From assembly GCF_029227915.1 (NCBI RefSeq), contig NC_079889.1, forward strand, positions 7,876,001 to 7,936,000: DNA of 60,000 nucleotides. Reading direction: 5' to 3'. The position numbers were made by a program, and so were the translations under genes. Below, piece after piece: positions 27,101 to 32,004 of this stretch. This stretch comes from Hydractinia symbiolongicarpus. Lineage: Eukaryota; Cnidaria; Hydrozoa; Anthoathecata; Hydractiniidae. The notes beneath the pieces are model-generated. The model ran no database searches, had not been told where the DNA came from, and saw only the letters and a program-made list of their open reading frames with translations. How positions within the stretch are numbered: the first letter of the stretch is position 1; the number at the start of each line of letters is the position of its first letter.

Positions 27101-28139
27101 ATTTGCTTCTCATAGCAGAGTCAATGGAAGAATTAGTTGAAAAGTTTGAGAAGTGGAAGAAAGGACTAGAAGAGAAAGGGCTAAGGGTGAACACAGCAAA
27201 GTCTAAAGTCATGATTAGTTGCATTGCAGCCAAGTGTGACCTTGTAGTTGGAAAGTGGCCTTGTGGAGATGCAGGAAAGAGGAGAGAGCAGAGCCTTGTC
27301 AATTGAGTTAAAAGGTAGGTTGTATAAAGCCTGTGTAAGAAGTGTTATGTTGTATGGTAGTGAGACATGGGCAGTGAAGCAGGAGGATCTTGACCGTTTA
27401 GAAAGGAATGATATGAGAATGGTTAGGTAGATGTGTAACGCCAGTCTGAGAGACAGAAAGAGTTCAGATGAGCTAAGAAGCAGGCTAAGTATCCGTAGAA
27501 ATAAAGATGTTCTCCAGATAAGAAGATTGAATTGACTGGGACACTTGGAAAGAATGGAGGGGGACAGACTTGATACAGAGGAAGTTGAGTTTAGATCTAA
27601 CACAGTCTAAATCAGATTGGAAGAGGGTCATTAATATACCCCGTCCAACCCATGCTAGCATGGAAAACGGACGTTAAGCCGAGAATGATGATGATGATTG
27701 AAAGAACTGAAATCTGACAGCATTTTTCTGTCCCTTTTTTAGGTATATTTCAAAGTATTTTAAACCCTGCAAAATGAAAATTACCCTTAAAACCAAAACA
27801 GATCACAAATCAGTTTAGTAAGTGACTATAGAAGTCAATTTTATTATCATAAAGGTCATTTGATATTATTTTATCATGAAAGTCATATGATAGGACTCAT
27901 GTTCATAACTTGAAAGATTTCACACTATAGAAAAAATTATTCAGCGAGTCAAACTAAAGAGCTGCATAGTTTTGGAAAAATAGCCGTAATAGCCACAAAT
28001 AATTTCAAGTAAACTACACGAAGAGAAGCAAATTGAAGAAAAGAAAACTTACAACAGGGCTTCTACGTTCTTTGTGTATGGATAAAATTCTTCGAAACTG
28101 TGTCGCCAAATCAGGTGGTGGTGTTTCGTAGGTGGACAT
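27..28139 (-). CDS. RAPGEF2/6-like: PDZ-GEF gene (Rap guanine nucleotide exchange factor 2/6), 28 exons in window, 3' end off the left edge
   Basis: The gene encodes an exchange factor that loads GTP onto Rap-type small GTPases at membranes and cell junctions. The exons listed separately join in phase, apart from one gap between 3,170 and 4,189, and give about 1,100 residues. Domain order matches vertebrate RAPGEF2/6: cyclic-nucleotide-like domain 1, acidic linker ([15 protein letters not shown]), cyclic-nucleotide-like domain 2, REM, PDZ, Ras-association, CDC25 RasGEF, tail. Diagnostic strings are [33 protein letters not shown] and [12 protein letters not shown]. All introns are GT-AG. The start chosen is the ATG at 28,139, which begins an exon alignable to the family N-terminus. 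The gene is divergent from NUP160. Introns carry three fragments of one LINE family. The choice between RAPGEF2 and RAPGEF6 is not resolvable; one ancestral gene is likely in invertebrates. Confidence 0.95.
603..778. repeat. 44-bp tandem repeat, four copies
   Basis: Units start near 603, 647, 691 and 735 and are nearly identical, containing CAATCCCAGTGGCAACC and TTACAAAACTGATTAAA. The array stops exactly where the splice donor of PDZ-GEF exon 27 begins, so the intron starts (on the minus strand) with the array. Confidence 0.97.
783..932 (-). CDS. RAPGEF2/6-like: PDZ-GEF exon 27 (post-catalytic tail)
   Basis: Fifty codons: [20 protein letters not shown], then [20 protein letters not shown] and KKAYEE. 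It aligns loosely with DPALMF...GSTNATVLDVAQTGG..KKVRRSSFLNAKKLYEDA. The donor gtaag at 778-782 directly abuts a 44-bp tandem repeat. Confidence 0.9.
1001..1055 (+). repeat. Dispersed short repeat, copy A
   Basis: It carries GGGGCTATCGCTATGATTAT and GCGATTATAATGGC. Two related copies lie at 6,628-6,690 (plus) and 16,601-16,657 (minus). Probably a short interspersed or non-autonomous element; the class is not determined. Confidence 0.7.
1353..1424 (-). CDS. RAPGEF2/6-like: PDZ-GEF exon 26 (end of RasGEF domain)
   Basis: It encodes [20 protein letters not shown] then AIGY, matching [21 protein letters not shown] at the end of the catalytic domain. Confidence 0.95.
1554..1628 (-). CDS. RAPGEF2/6-like: PDZ-GEF exon 25 (RasGEF domain)
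   Basis: It encodes [20 protein letters not shown] then KVDGL, matching IPLFPViKKDLTFLHEGNDSKVDGL. Confidence 0.96.
1845..1928 (-). CDS. RAPGEF2/6-like: PDZ-GEF exon 24 (RasGEF domain)
   Basis: It encodes [20 protein letters not shown] then GDKCYPPL, matching DLQDLFDPSRNMAKYRN.LN....PPI, one of the most conserved blocks in PDZ-GEFs. Confidence 0.96.
2486..2564 (-). CDS. RAPGEF2/6-like: PDZ-GEF exon 23 (RasGEF domain)
   Basis: It encodes [20 protein letters not shown] then KYDKILQ, matching SGL...PVARLRTTWEKLP.KYEKLF. Confidence 0.95.
2642..2690 (-). CDS. RAPGEF2/6-like: PDZ-GEF exon 22 (RasGEF domain, N-S-M motif)
   Basis: It encodes [15 protein letters not shown], containing the conserved N-F/Y-N-S-M-x-A-I-I core of CDC25-type catalytic domains. 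Short exon with canonical tacag and gtatg sites. Confidence 0.95.
2810..2905. repeat. TTCGCGC-rich repeat, probably part of a small palindromic element
   Basis: The motif TTCGCGC or its complement recurs five times within about 90 bp of an otherwise AT-rich PDZ-GEF intron (for example TTTTCGCGCGATG and ATTTTCGCGCAAG). It resembles E2F-type TTTCGCGC sites, but the repetition suggests repeat DNA. Confidence 0.5.
3084..3170 (-). CDS. RAPGEF2/6-like: PDZ-GEF exon 21 (RasGEF domain)
   Basis: It encodes [20 protein letters not shown] then LLKYFIKVA, matching ETFWVASEIL.E.N.LKRMK.IKHFIKIA. The first codon needs a G from an upstream exon that I could not find. Confidence 0.94.
3465..3570. repeat. 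Cluster of AAACGCCCC units
   Basis: About five degenerate units of AAACRCCCC occur at roughly 20-30 bp spacing (GATAAACGCCCCTCTC, AATAAACGCCCCC, TTAAACGCCCCCC). It lies in the PDZ-GEF intron where a catalytic-domain exon is missing. Likely a fragment of an interspersed repeat. Confidence 0.55.
4189..4263 (-). CDS. RAPGEF2/6-like: PDZ-GEF exon 20 (start of CDC25 RasGEF domain)
   Basis: It encodes [20 protein letters not shown] then ELTLQ, the first helix of the catalytic domain (family: ISLLQLSTVEVATQLS). The donor gttcgc is a poor match to the gtaag/gtgag donors used elsewhere in this gene. The next conserved stretch is missing from the downstream intron (see findings). Confidence 0.85.
4882..4936 (-). 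CDS. RAPGEF2/6-like: PDZ-GEF exon 19
   Basis: It encodes [19 protein letters not shown] (the first residue completed from exon 18), matching GRYYLKNN....sDEdA.eL. Short exon with gtttag and gtgag splice sites. Confidence 0.88.
5216..5326 (-). CDS. RAPGEF2/6-like: PDZ-GEF exon 18 (end of Ras-association domain)
   Basis: It encodes [20 protein letters not shown] then [16 protein letters not shown], matching [21 protein letters not shown]...LadRI.LsGR. Confidence 0.95.
6116..6180 (-). CDS. RAPGEF2/6-like: PDZ-GEF exon 17 (Ras-association domain helix)
   Basis: It encodes [20 protein letters not shown] then A, the domain's helix (family: DTTAKEVVIQAIREFAVT). It ends two bases into a codon completed as Ser. 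Confidence 0.92.
6307..6520 (-). CDS. RAPGEF2/6-like: PDZ-GEF exon 16 (linker and start of Ras-association domain)
   Basis: Seventy-one codons. A polar asparagine/serine-rich linker is followed by [19 protein letters not shown], the first strands of the Ras-association domain (family: VLRVFKADQQSRYIMISK). Acceptor cgtag, donor gtatg. Confidence 0.9.
6628..6732 (+). repeat. Dispersed short repeat, copy B
   Basis: A second copy of the GGGGCTATCGCTATGATTAT repeat, followed by GGACAGACAGACAGCGAG, a motif typical of interspersed repeats. In the PDZ-GEF intron between exons 16 and 15. Confidence 0.7.
7062..7165 (-). CDS. RAPGEF2/6-like: PDZ-GEF exon 15 (linker between PDZ and Ras-association)
   Basis: It encodes [20 protein letters not shown] then [15 protein letters not shown]. 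Assigned from its clean splice sites (tttcag, gtaag) and matching phase on both sides; sequence similarity to the family linker is weak. Confidence 0.8.
7351..7956 (-). CDS. RAPGEF2/6-like: PDZ-GEF exon 14 (end of REM, PDZ domain)
   Basis: The largest exon (202 codons). It starts [19 protein letters not shown], finishing the REM region, and continues into the PDZ domain. The PDZ carboxylate-binding loop is represented by RGFAIF and the body by [20 protein letters not shown] serine-rich tail after [12 protein letters not shown] has [12 protein letters not shown] and RSASDVNY, likely phosphorylation-prone linker. The PDZ domain in this family binds C-termini of membrane and junction proteins. 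Confidence 0.97.
8468..8632 (-). CDS. RAPGEF2/6-like: PDZ-GEF exon 13 (Ras exchanger motif, REM)
   Basis: It encodes [20 protein letters not shown] then [13 protein letters not shown] and [14 protein letters not shown]. This is the RasGEF N-terminal (REM) domain that supports the catalytic domain; the hydrophobic YVEDFLLT core is intact. Confidence 0.96.
8850..8999 (-). CDS. RAPGEF2/6-like: PDZ-GEF exon 12 (end of cyclic-nucleotide-like domain 2)
   Basis: Fifty codons starting [18 protein letters not shown] and continuing [13 protein letters not shown] to GQVVIK. It matches the family segment FVCIAQqDYcRIL..VEEEGEiVMVkEHR...GhIVIKGT. Confidence 0.95.
9126..9284 (-). CDS. RAPGEF2/6-like: PDZ-GEF exon 11 (cyclic-nucleotide-like domain 2, core)
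   Basis: It encodes [20 protein letters not shown], a [16 protein letters not shown] stretch and KTRVDDCQ. The fold is clear. The glutamate and arginine of a true phosphate-binding cassette are absent at the FGV...P region, so this domain probably does not bind cAMP, as reported for PDZ-GEFs. Confidence 0.95.
9595..10101 (+). mobile_element. LINE 3' fragment, copy 1 (C-terminal domain only)
   Basis: It encodes the C-terminal part of the LINE polyprotein ([30 protein letters not shown]) and ends with TTTAAGCCGAGGATGATGA. A deletion has removed the stretch around the [12 protein letters not shown] segment seen in the other copies, and a stop (TGA) replaces Trp in NWLGHLERM at about 9,856. Antisense to PDZ-GEF, in the intron between exons 10 and 11. 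Confidence 0.9.
10262..10366 (-). CDS. RAPGEF2/6-like: PDZ-GEF exon 10 (cyclic-nucleotide-like domain 2)
   Basis: Thirty-five codons: [20 protein letters not shown], then [15 protein letters not shown]. It aligns closely with family AFAN.T..vr.ElCaVMVFAVVErAGt.VlnDGEE. Confidence 0.95.
10497..10528 (-). CDS. RAPGEF2/6-like: PDZ-GEF exon 9 (32-bp micro-exon)
   Basis: A very short exon encoding [10 protein letters not shown], which joins to AFSKL in exon 10 (family: LLEFMHQLPAFANM). Both splice sites are canonical (tgtag, gtgag) and the phase is consistent on both sides. Confidence 0.9.
10820..10892 (-). CDS. RAPGEF2/6-like: PDZ-GEF exon 8
   Basis: It encodes [20 protein letters not shown] then ENDI, the conserved helix leading into cyclic-nucleotide-like domain 2 (family: [12 protein letters not shown]..RT.dDI). 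It ends one base into a codon completed by exon 9. Confidence 0.93.
11061..11104 (-). CDS. RAPGEF2/6-like: PDZ-GEF exon 7 (acidic segment)
   Basis: It encodes [14 protein letters not shown] between a tttag acceptor and a gtaag donor, matching the SEDDDDEEDIE stretch of human RAPGEF2. It is the common acceptor exon for both N-terminal versions. Confidence 0.9.
11432..11678 (-). CDS. RAPGEF2/6-like: PDZ-GEF alternative first exon (short form)
   Basis: An open frame starts at the ATG at 11,678 with [20 protein letters not shown]. It runs 82 codons to SSTFH and ends with a single G before gtgta. That phase (1) is the same as exon 6, so it joins exon 7 in frame. No pyrimidine tract lies directly upstream, which favours a first exon over an internal one. 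The product is basic and serine-rich, with RRFKS, FRRAAN and KRIKS sites typical of basophilic-kinase targets. Vertebrate RAPGEF2 also has short forms with different N-termini, but this peptide is not recognisably homologous to them. Expression is untested. Confidence 0.65.
11679..13346. other. PDZ-GEF intron 6, 5' side; no gene seen
   Basis: AT-rich sequence upstream of the alternative first exon. It must hold the putative second promoter and 5' leader, but no TATA box, initiator or other motif can be assigned with confidence. No convincing open frame or repeat noted. Confidence 0.5.
13347..13533 (-). CDS. RAPGEF2/6-like: PDZ-GEF exon 6 (acidic linker, DLDLSGL motif)
   Basis: It encodes [20 protein letters not shown] and ends [14 protein letters not shown] plus one base. 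The DxDLSGLxET motif sits just before the acidic run in human RAPGEF2, which confirms the join to exon 7. The last base (G) plus TT of exon 7 makes Val. Confidence 0.9.
14040..14162 (-). CDS. RAPGEF2/6-like: PDZ-GEF exon 5 (linker)
   Basis: Forty-one codons: [20 protein letters not shown], then a serine- and glutamine-rich stretch ending RSSEE. The IDY start continues the EMIV-VDY segment of the family. Low-complexity linker; splice sites are tttag and gtatg. Confidence 0.88.
14163..16228. other. PDZ-GEF intron 4; no gene seen
   Basis: Very AT-rich intron of about 2 kb. Short open frames on both strands have no recognisable protein or splice context. Confidence 0.5.
16229..16301 (-). CDS. 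RAPGEF2/6-like: PDZ-GEF exon 4 (end of cyclic-nucleotide-like domain 1)
   Basis: It encodes [20 protein letters not shown] then EMIV, matching the family segment SFGK...C.vLE.SEMIVVDY. The usual phosphate-binding cassette of true cyclic-nucleotide sensors is not recognisable, so nucleotide binding is doubtful, as in vertebrate PDZ-GEFs. Confidence 0.92.
16601..16657 (-). repeat. Dispersed short repeat, copy C (inverted)
   Basis: Reverse complement of the 1,001-1,055 repeat (ACGCCATTATAATCAC, then ATAATCATAGTG and CCCCTGTC). About 75 bp further right, TTTTCCACAGGCTAACAACT resembles a motif near 46,755, so these may be ends of one repeat family. Confidence 0.6.
16819..16902 (-). CDS. RAPGEF2/6-like: PDZ-GEF exon 3 (cyclic-nucleotide-like domain 1, core strands)
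   Basis: It encodes [20 protein letters not shown] then MYLPGS, the conserved WYILLSGSV strand pair of the domain. Phase 2 in and phase 2 out, with ag/gtgag splice sites. Confidence 0.93.
16903..21154. other. PDZ-GEF intron 2; no gene seen
   Basis: About 4.25 kb of AT-rich intron. Open frames of 60-71 codons in the 19-20 kb region are rich in AT-encoded residues (Lys, Asn, Ile, Phe) and look like chance. No LINE or inverted-repeat element recognised. Confidence 0.5.
21155..21282 (-). CDS. RAPGEF2/6-like: PDZ-GEF exon 2 (cyclic-nucleotide-like domain 1, N-terminal part)
   Basis: It encodes [20 protein letters not shown] and onward to HESNETMY, matching the helix and first strand of the first cyclic-nucleotide-like domain of PDZ-GEFs. 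The acceptor is tttatctag and the donor gtaag. It ends with two bases of a codon that exon 3 completes as Met. Confidence 0.9.
21905..23812 (+). mobile_element. LINE copy 2, longest copy (reverse transcriptase, zinc finger, C-terminal domain)
   Basis: Fragment of a non-LTR retrotransposon. Readable similarity starts around 21,905, just after an in-frame stop, and includes an [16 protein letters not shown] block. RT motifs follow: [26 protein letters not shown] (motif A), [14 protein letters not shown] (motif B) and motif C at 22,813-22,824. Next come a PHD-like finger (about 22,984-23,124; CGVC, FCQTC, WVHKKC, CKRC) and the C-terminal domain with [10 protein letters not shown]. The 3' end is TTAAGCCGAGAATGATGATG with an extended ATG tail. 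Two lesions are visible: motif C is YADN, and TGA replaces Trp at 23,269-23,271. The clade is not assigned; the triplet tail is reminiscent of RTE-type LINEs. It lies in PDZ-GEF intron 1, antisense to the gene. Confidence 0.93.
22039..23271 (+). pseudogene. LINE reverse transcriptase open frame (inactive)
   Basis: A 410-codon open stretch within LINE copy 2. The frame continues upstream without an ATG here (the codon at 22,039 is TTG), so this is not a true start. It contains RT motifs A to C and the PHD-like finger. The catalytic YADD is YADN, which removes an essential metal-binding aspartate, and the frame is cut by TGA before the C-terminal domain. The C-terminal domain stays open from about 23,275 to the family stop at about 23,782. 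Confidence 0.9.
23813..26964. other. PDZ-GEF intron 1, middle; possible small inverted-repeat element
   Basis: Mostly AT-rich without genes. TTTAACCCTATTATAG near 24,780 recurs inverted near 25,251-25,265 (GATAATAGGGTTAAC), about 480 bp apart, suggesting a degenerate non-autonomous element. This is weak. Confidence 0.4.
26965..27699 (+). mobile_element. LINE copy 3 with 5' inversion and internal deletions
   Basis: Positions 26,965-27,069 are the reverse complement of the RT motif A region (equivalent to 22,549-22,656 of copy 2). From about 27,072 the element reads in the forward direction, starting at CCATGGGAGTTATTG and an intact [10 protein letters not shown] motif. The zinc-finger region is deleted, as is part of the C-terminal domain near 27,560. 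It ends CCGAGAATGATGATGATG. The inverted-then-direct layout is the signature of twin-primed LINE insertion. Confidence 0.9.
28053..28139 (-). CDS. RAPGEF2/6-like: PDZ-GEF exon 1 (long form start)
   Basis: Twenty-nine codons from the ATG at 28,139, beginning [19 protein letters not shown] and ending ERRSPV before a gtaag donor. It resembles the short N-terminal lead that precedes the first cyclic-nucleotide-like domain in long RAPGEF2. The donor phase (complete codon) fits exon 2. An AT-rich run with TATATATA lies just upstream (about 28,160-28,173), but no promoter can be assigned. Intron 1, nearly 6.8 kb, holds two LINE fragments. Confidence 0.85.
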
Positions 28140-30351
28140 CTTATCCACGGTTTTATTTGTGTATATATATATAACTCACTGTGAAATTAAACTTTCCATT
28201 TCGTTTTTTACTTCATGATGACGATGGACACGATCATAATGTTGCTTTACTATTACTCTAATTCTAAAAAAACAAAAATAAATTCAACTTGATATCCTGT
28301 CAACAAACAAAGAAGCTTTTTCACATTCATTAAATACTTTTGTCATGTCAGTTTGACACAACTTTGAAGAAATAAAACACGTAAATGTTAGATAAAAGAA
28401 CAACGTTAGCATAAATAAATAACTGCCACATATTCTCTTTCCACAAAGAAATAAAGAACCAAAAATAAATGAAAGAAACTAAAAATAATCAAGTAATCCT
28501 AGTTTTCATTTGAAAGATGGGTATTAAAAATGTTTTTAAAATTTCTTTAGATTAAAAAATTATTTAAAGTTTTTTTGGATATACAAAACATTATTAAACT
28601 TCCATAGGAGCACTTTAAAAAAAGGTTTCTACATGTTCATGAATTAAAAACATATCTATAATCACAAAGTACACAAAGTCCTCCTACACAGAAATTATTA
28701 TGATATTAAAAGTATTACAAGCACTCCCGCAAGGAGCACAAGTTGAATATTGTTTACTTTACAGAACAAAAACAATACATTATAAGTTTTGGATATACAA
28801 GTCCACTGAACGTTACATTACATGTTTCTACTATACTTTCATTGAGGATATAAACAAGCAAACAGGAAGAACAGATGACCTCACATTCATAATTAATCAT
28901 TGTGCTTATTTAAGAGAATGCTGCAACATTTAAATATTACACTCTTTGTGTACAGGAAAATATTCACAATGAAGTATTTAAAGGAATCCTGAGTTAAAAA
29001 TGGGTAGTATGGGTAGTTATTAAAAATATACATATATCTTACATATATCTATATATGTATATCTTGAGGCAGACAAAAATCTAAATTATGGAGTATGGCA
29101 GACAACAAAATAGAAAACAGTTCTCAAATCTGATATATAATTTCAGCCTCTCTGATTCAGATTTATTTACATCAGCAAAAAATTGCTACTTGATATGTTA
29201 TTTTCACATCGACAATTGCTTACATGAAAAGAAAAGGCAGAATTTCGCCTCACTGGTATGCTGAACACTTCTAGACGCTGCTTTTACTCTTCAAAAAGAC
29301 ACAAGACACAATTTATCTTACTCTGGGTAATAAAATACCAAGTAGCTGAATGTTGGGTTGCAATTTATTGTGGATATTGGTCAAAATAAGGAGAAATTAC
29401 TTGTCGAAATGTTGTTAAAATTAAATGTCGTCCCTTAAGCTTCTTTTCGCTGTAAGTAAAAATTCTTTGAAAAAAAAACAATAACAAACAGTTACTATTC
29501 GAAAATAAAAATGAGTGTCATCATTAACAATTTTAAGACATTTTAGAAAAAATCAATAATTTGGGTCCAAATTTTAGGTATTTAAAAGATTTTAGAAAGT
29601 GTTTTAGGTAATTTAGGAGAGTGGCCACCCTGCTAGGCTGCCACTCTTTTTATAGATTCAAATTGAGATTTGTGATGAGAATTCTTAACCTTTTTTGAAA
29701 GATAATAATATTTTCACACAAAAAATGTAGAGATTTCAGAACATTTTCTTATTTTAAGGTGAGAACTGCTGTCTATTTTAAAAACATACAACTGTAATGA
29801 AATGTATGTATCTTTTAAAATAAATGAAGAAAAATTATTTGATAATTTGTTTGATACTCAATTCCTGTGCTTAAAAATATATAGTGGTTTTAGTTGCTCT
29901 ACTTTTAAACTTCAGCAATTTAAAAGCTTCATACAGCTATGCTTTCCACATTGCAGAATGAAATATGATAGCTTTTCTGTCAAGATATGAAGTAAAGTCC
30001 AAAGTAAATTTTATATTACTATCTTATTACATTATCAGCAATTATATCATAAGGTCAGATGGAAATCTTTAAATCTAAATGTCTCAAGACAGGTTCTTTG
30101 GGAATGCACCACCTTGCAGCAAAAAATGGCATATCCTTATTTGAAATTGTGTATATACAATTCCTTTTAAATTAGGTCAAGGGAATTACATCACAGTTTC
30201 TTAATTAAAAACTCATGGGAAAATTTCATTATGTTAACCAACATAGGACAAGGTAACTGTACAAATCTACCACCTATATGTAATTCTGGGTAACTGGGGA
30301 TTATCAATTATTCTGGGTAACTGCACATACAAAATCGTATAAAATGTATAG
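28140..30351. other. Upstream region of PDZ-GEF; no gene seen
   Basis: It contains the presumed PDZ-GEF promoter and 5' leader. TATATATA runs occur at about 28,160 and 29,046. Open frames up to 77 codons have no recognisable product. A phrase AGGAGAGTGGCCACCCTG near 29,610 looks repeat-like. Confidence 0.45.
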
Positions 30352-30689
30352 CAGGCTGCATCATATAAAAAACACAGGCGTGTGGTACGTCGCGCTCCAA
30401 AAAAATGTTTTTAGAGATTTTGGTGTGTGATTTATCACTCGCCTGAGCAGTCCTGGTCTTTTGAGGTGCGCCCGCACCTCTGCATGCTTCTGCAACAATG
30501 GAGCAGCATTTTCAATCACGCACCAAAAACACCTTAGTCACTTCAATAATGCGGACCTGAAATGTCTTTGGTATAAAGTAATTATTTACTATACTAATAA
30601 CCAAAGAAAAAAATGACTTACAGTCCAGAATTTGAATGAAAAACATGCGCGTTTAAAAATGAATTATTTATTCATTAGTTTAGGGCATC

Positions 30690-30890
30690 ATTAAGTTGTA
30701 TATCGCAGAAGTCGCCAGTGGCATGCTTCGAAAATGCTTGTCACTGGCACAGCTTAACATGAAGCAAAACTGTACAGGAGACTCAATTGTTTGAGTCTTC
30801 GCAGAATATCTCTTCTCACAAAACCGAGGGCAGGGCTGACTTATTGCCTACTGTGTCGTGTGGGAGACAGAACTTCTGGACTTCTTTTTA
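30690..30890. repeat. Repeat segment shared with 32,995-33,150
   Basis: AAGTTGTATATCGCAGAAG, AATGCTTGTCACTGGCACAG and TACTGTGTCGTGTGGG have recognisable diverged counterparts at 32,995-33,150 in the same orientation. Probably part of the hAT relic's family; no coding function seen. Confidence 0.5.
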
Positions 30891-31349
30891 ATATGATATA
30901 CAATTTCTTCTATTATTATTACTAAAATATTTGATTTCTCTTCCCCCTTTTAAAAACTTTATTTAACATGTTTTTTCTTTGGCATTACATCACGAGAACA
31001 TTTTTCCGAAAGCTGTATTAAGTTACAGGACACCTAACCTCTCCCATATTCTTGTTATTTTTAACTTGTGCGCACTCTTCTCGCAGTATTCTCTGTGACG
31101 ATGAAGGTCGGACTGACTTGTGGCATGGTTCCAAATGGTCTTCCGTCTTTTATTCGAGTCTCAGTGTAATGCACCAGCCGGCATAAGAGTGTCAGCATGA
31201 AGGACAGGGGCCGACTTTAATGTCCTCTGTACCTTACGTTCTTCATAATAGCACCGACCGTTTTTTATTGTGGCATTCAAATTTCACAACAAAGTCACGT
31301 CTGCAAATTTTTTGCGACGTAATCATACCAATAAAAAAATAATGCATAC

Positions 31350-31520
31350 CTGATACTTCATCACAAAACTTGTTCCATCGATATATGCCTGCATTGCGGT
31401 TTTTGCTGTCCCTTTTATCGTAGAACAATTTTGTATCTCCTTTTTAAATTTGGCACAGATCTTAAACCACACAAAATTTTGCGCTGTCTTTTTCAACGGT
31501 TTTATAGCCAATTACATCTG
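31350..31520 (-). pseudogene. Relic of hAT transposase zinc-finger exon
   Basis: The translated strings WFKICAKFKKEIQNC, KGTAKTAMQAYIDGTSF and VMKYQ before a gtatg donor correspond to WCKLCAKHKEKI, KGAAVKAGRAFTENTN and VTKHN before gtaag in the 37.4-kb element. A preceding stretch VIGYKTVEKDSAKFC is in a different frame, so a frameshift has occurred. The first finger cysteine is replaced by Phe. Same intron position in both elements. Non-functional. Confidence 0.6.
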
Positions 31521-32004
31521 ACACGTTATAATTTAAAAAGGTTTTTAAGGCCATTTCCCTTTACAGTTTCCATCTCTCCACGCTACTCGCAATTCTGTAC
31601 TCTAAAGAAATTTATTCCTGCTTCCTTTCTTTTGAAGTTTTACCGGTTTTACCTTTTTATTCAAAAAAATGACAATGGGTTTTACCTGTTTATTCAAAAT
31701 GTCATCAATGAGTTTTCCCGATTTACTTTGGAACACGCAAATCTTTTTCTTCTTTAATATTCTAGACCTCGAGTGACCTTATATAAAAGAAAAATTTTGC
31801 AGTCTCGCATTTTTTTTTTATTTTTTCTTTCCATAATGTGAAATCTAAGAATTATTACTCGCTAGTTTTATTTAGGAACGTGATTGTTCATGCACCTAAG
31901 ATATGAATTGATATTTTAGGCGAGTTATTTTTCACTCGTCTAACACATTTGAGGAGCATACCAAGTGCGTGCACGCAATTGCGCACCTAATATGACGCAG
32001 CCTG

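Larger units (their letters stand above)
30352..32004 (-). mobile_element. Degenerate hAT-like DNA transposon (second hAT relic)
   Basis: The left end is CAGGCTGCATCATAT and the right end its near-perfect reverse complement (ATATGACGCAGCCTG, one mismatch in 15). A flush 6-bp direct repeat GTATAG flanks both ends (30,346-30,351 and 32,005-32,010); hAT duplications are usually 8 bp. Inside on the minus strand is a relic of a transposase N-terminal exon related to that of the 36-41 kb hAT element (separate entry). The rest is not coding. It lies between the two genes. Confidence 0.72.

Noticed and set aside
28155-28175. TATATATA run as a PDZ-GEF TATA box
   Set aside because: It lies too close to the ATG to judge and is a simple AT repeat in AT-rich DNA; similar runs occur elsewhere.
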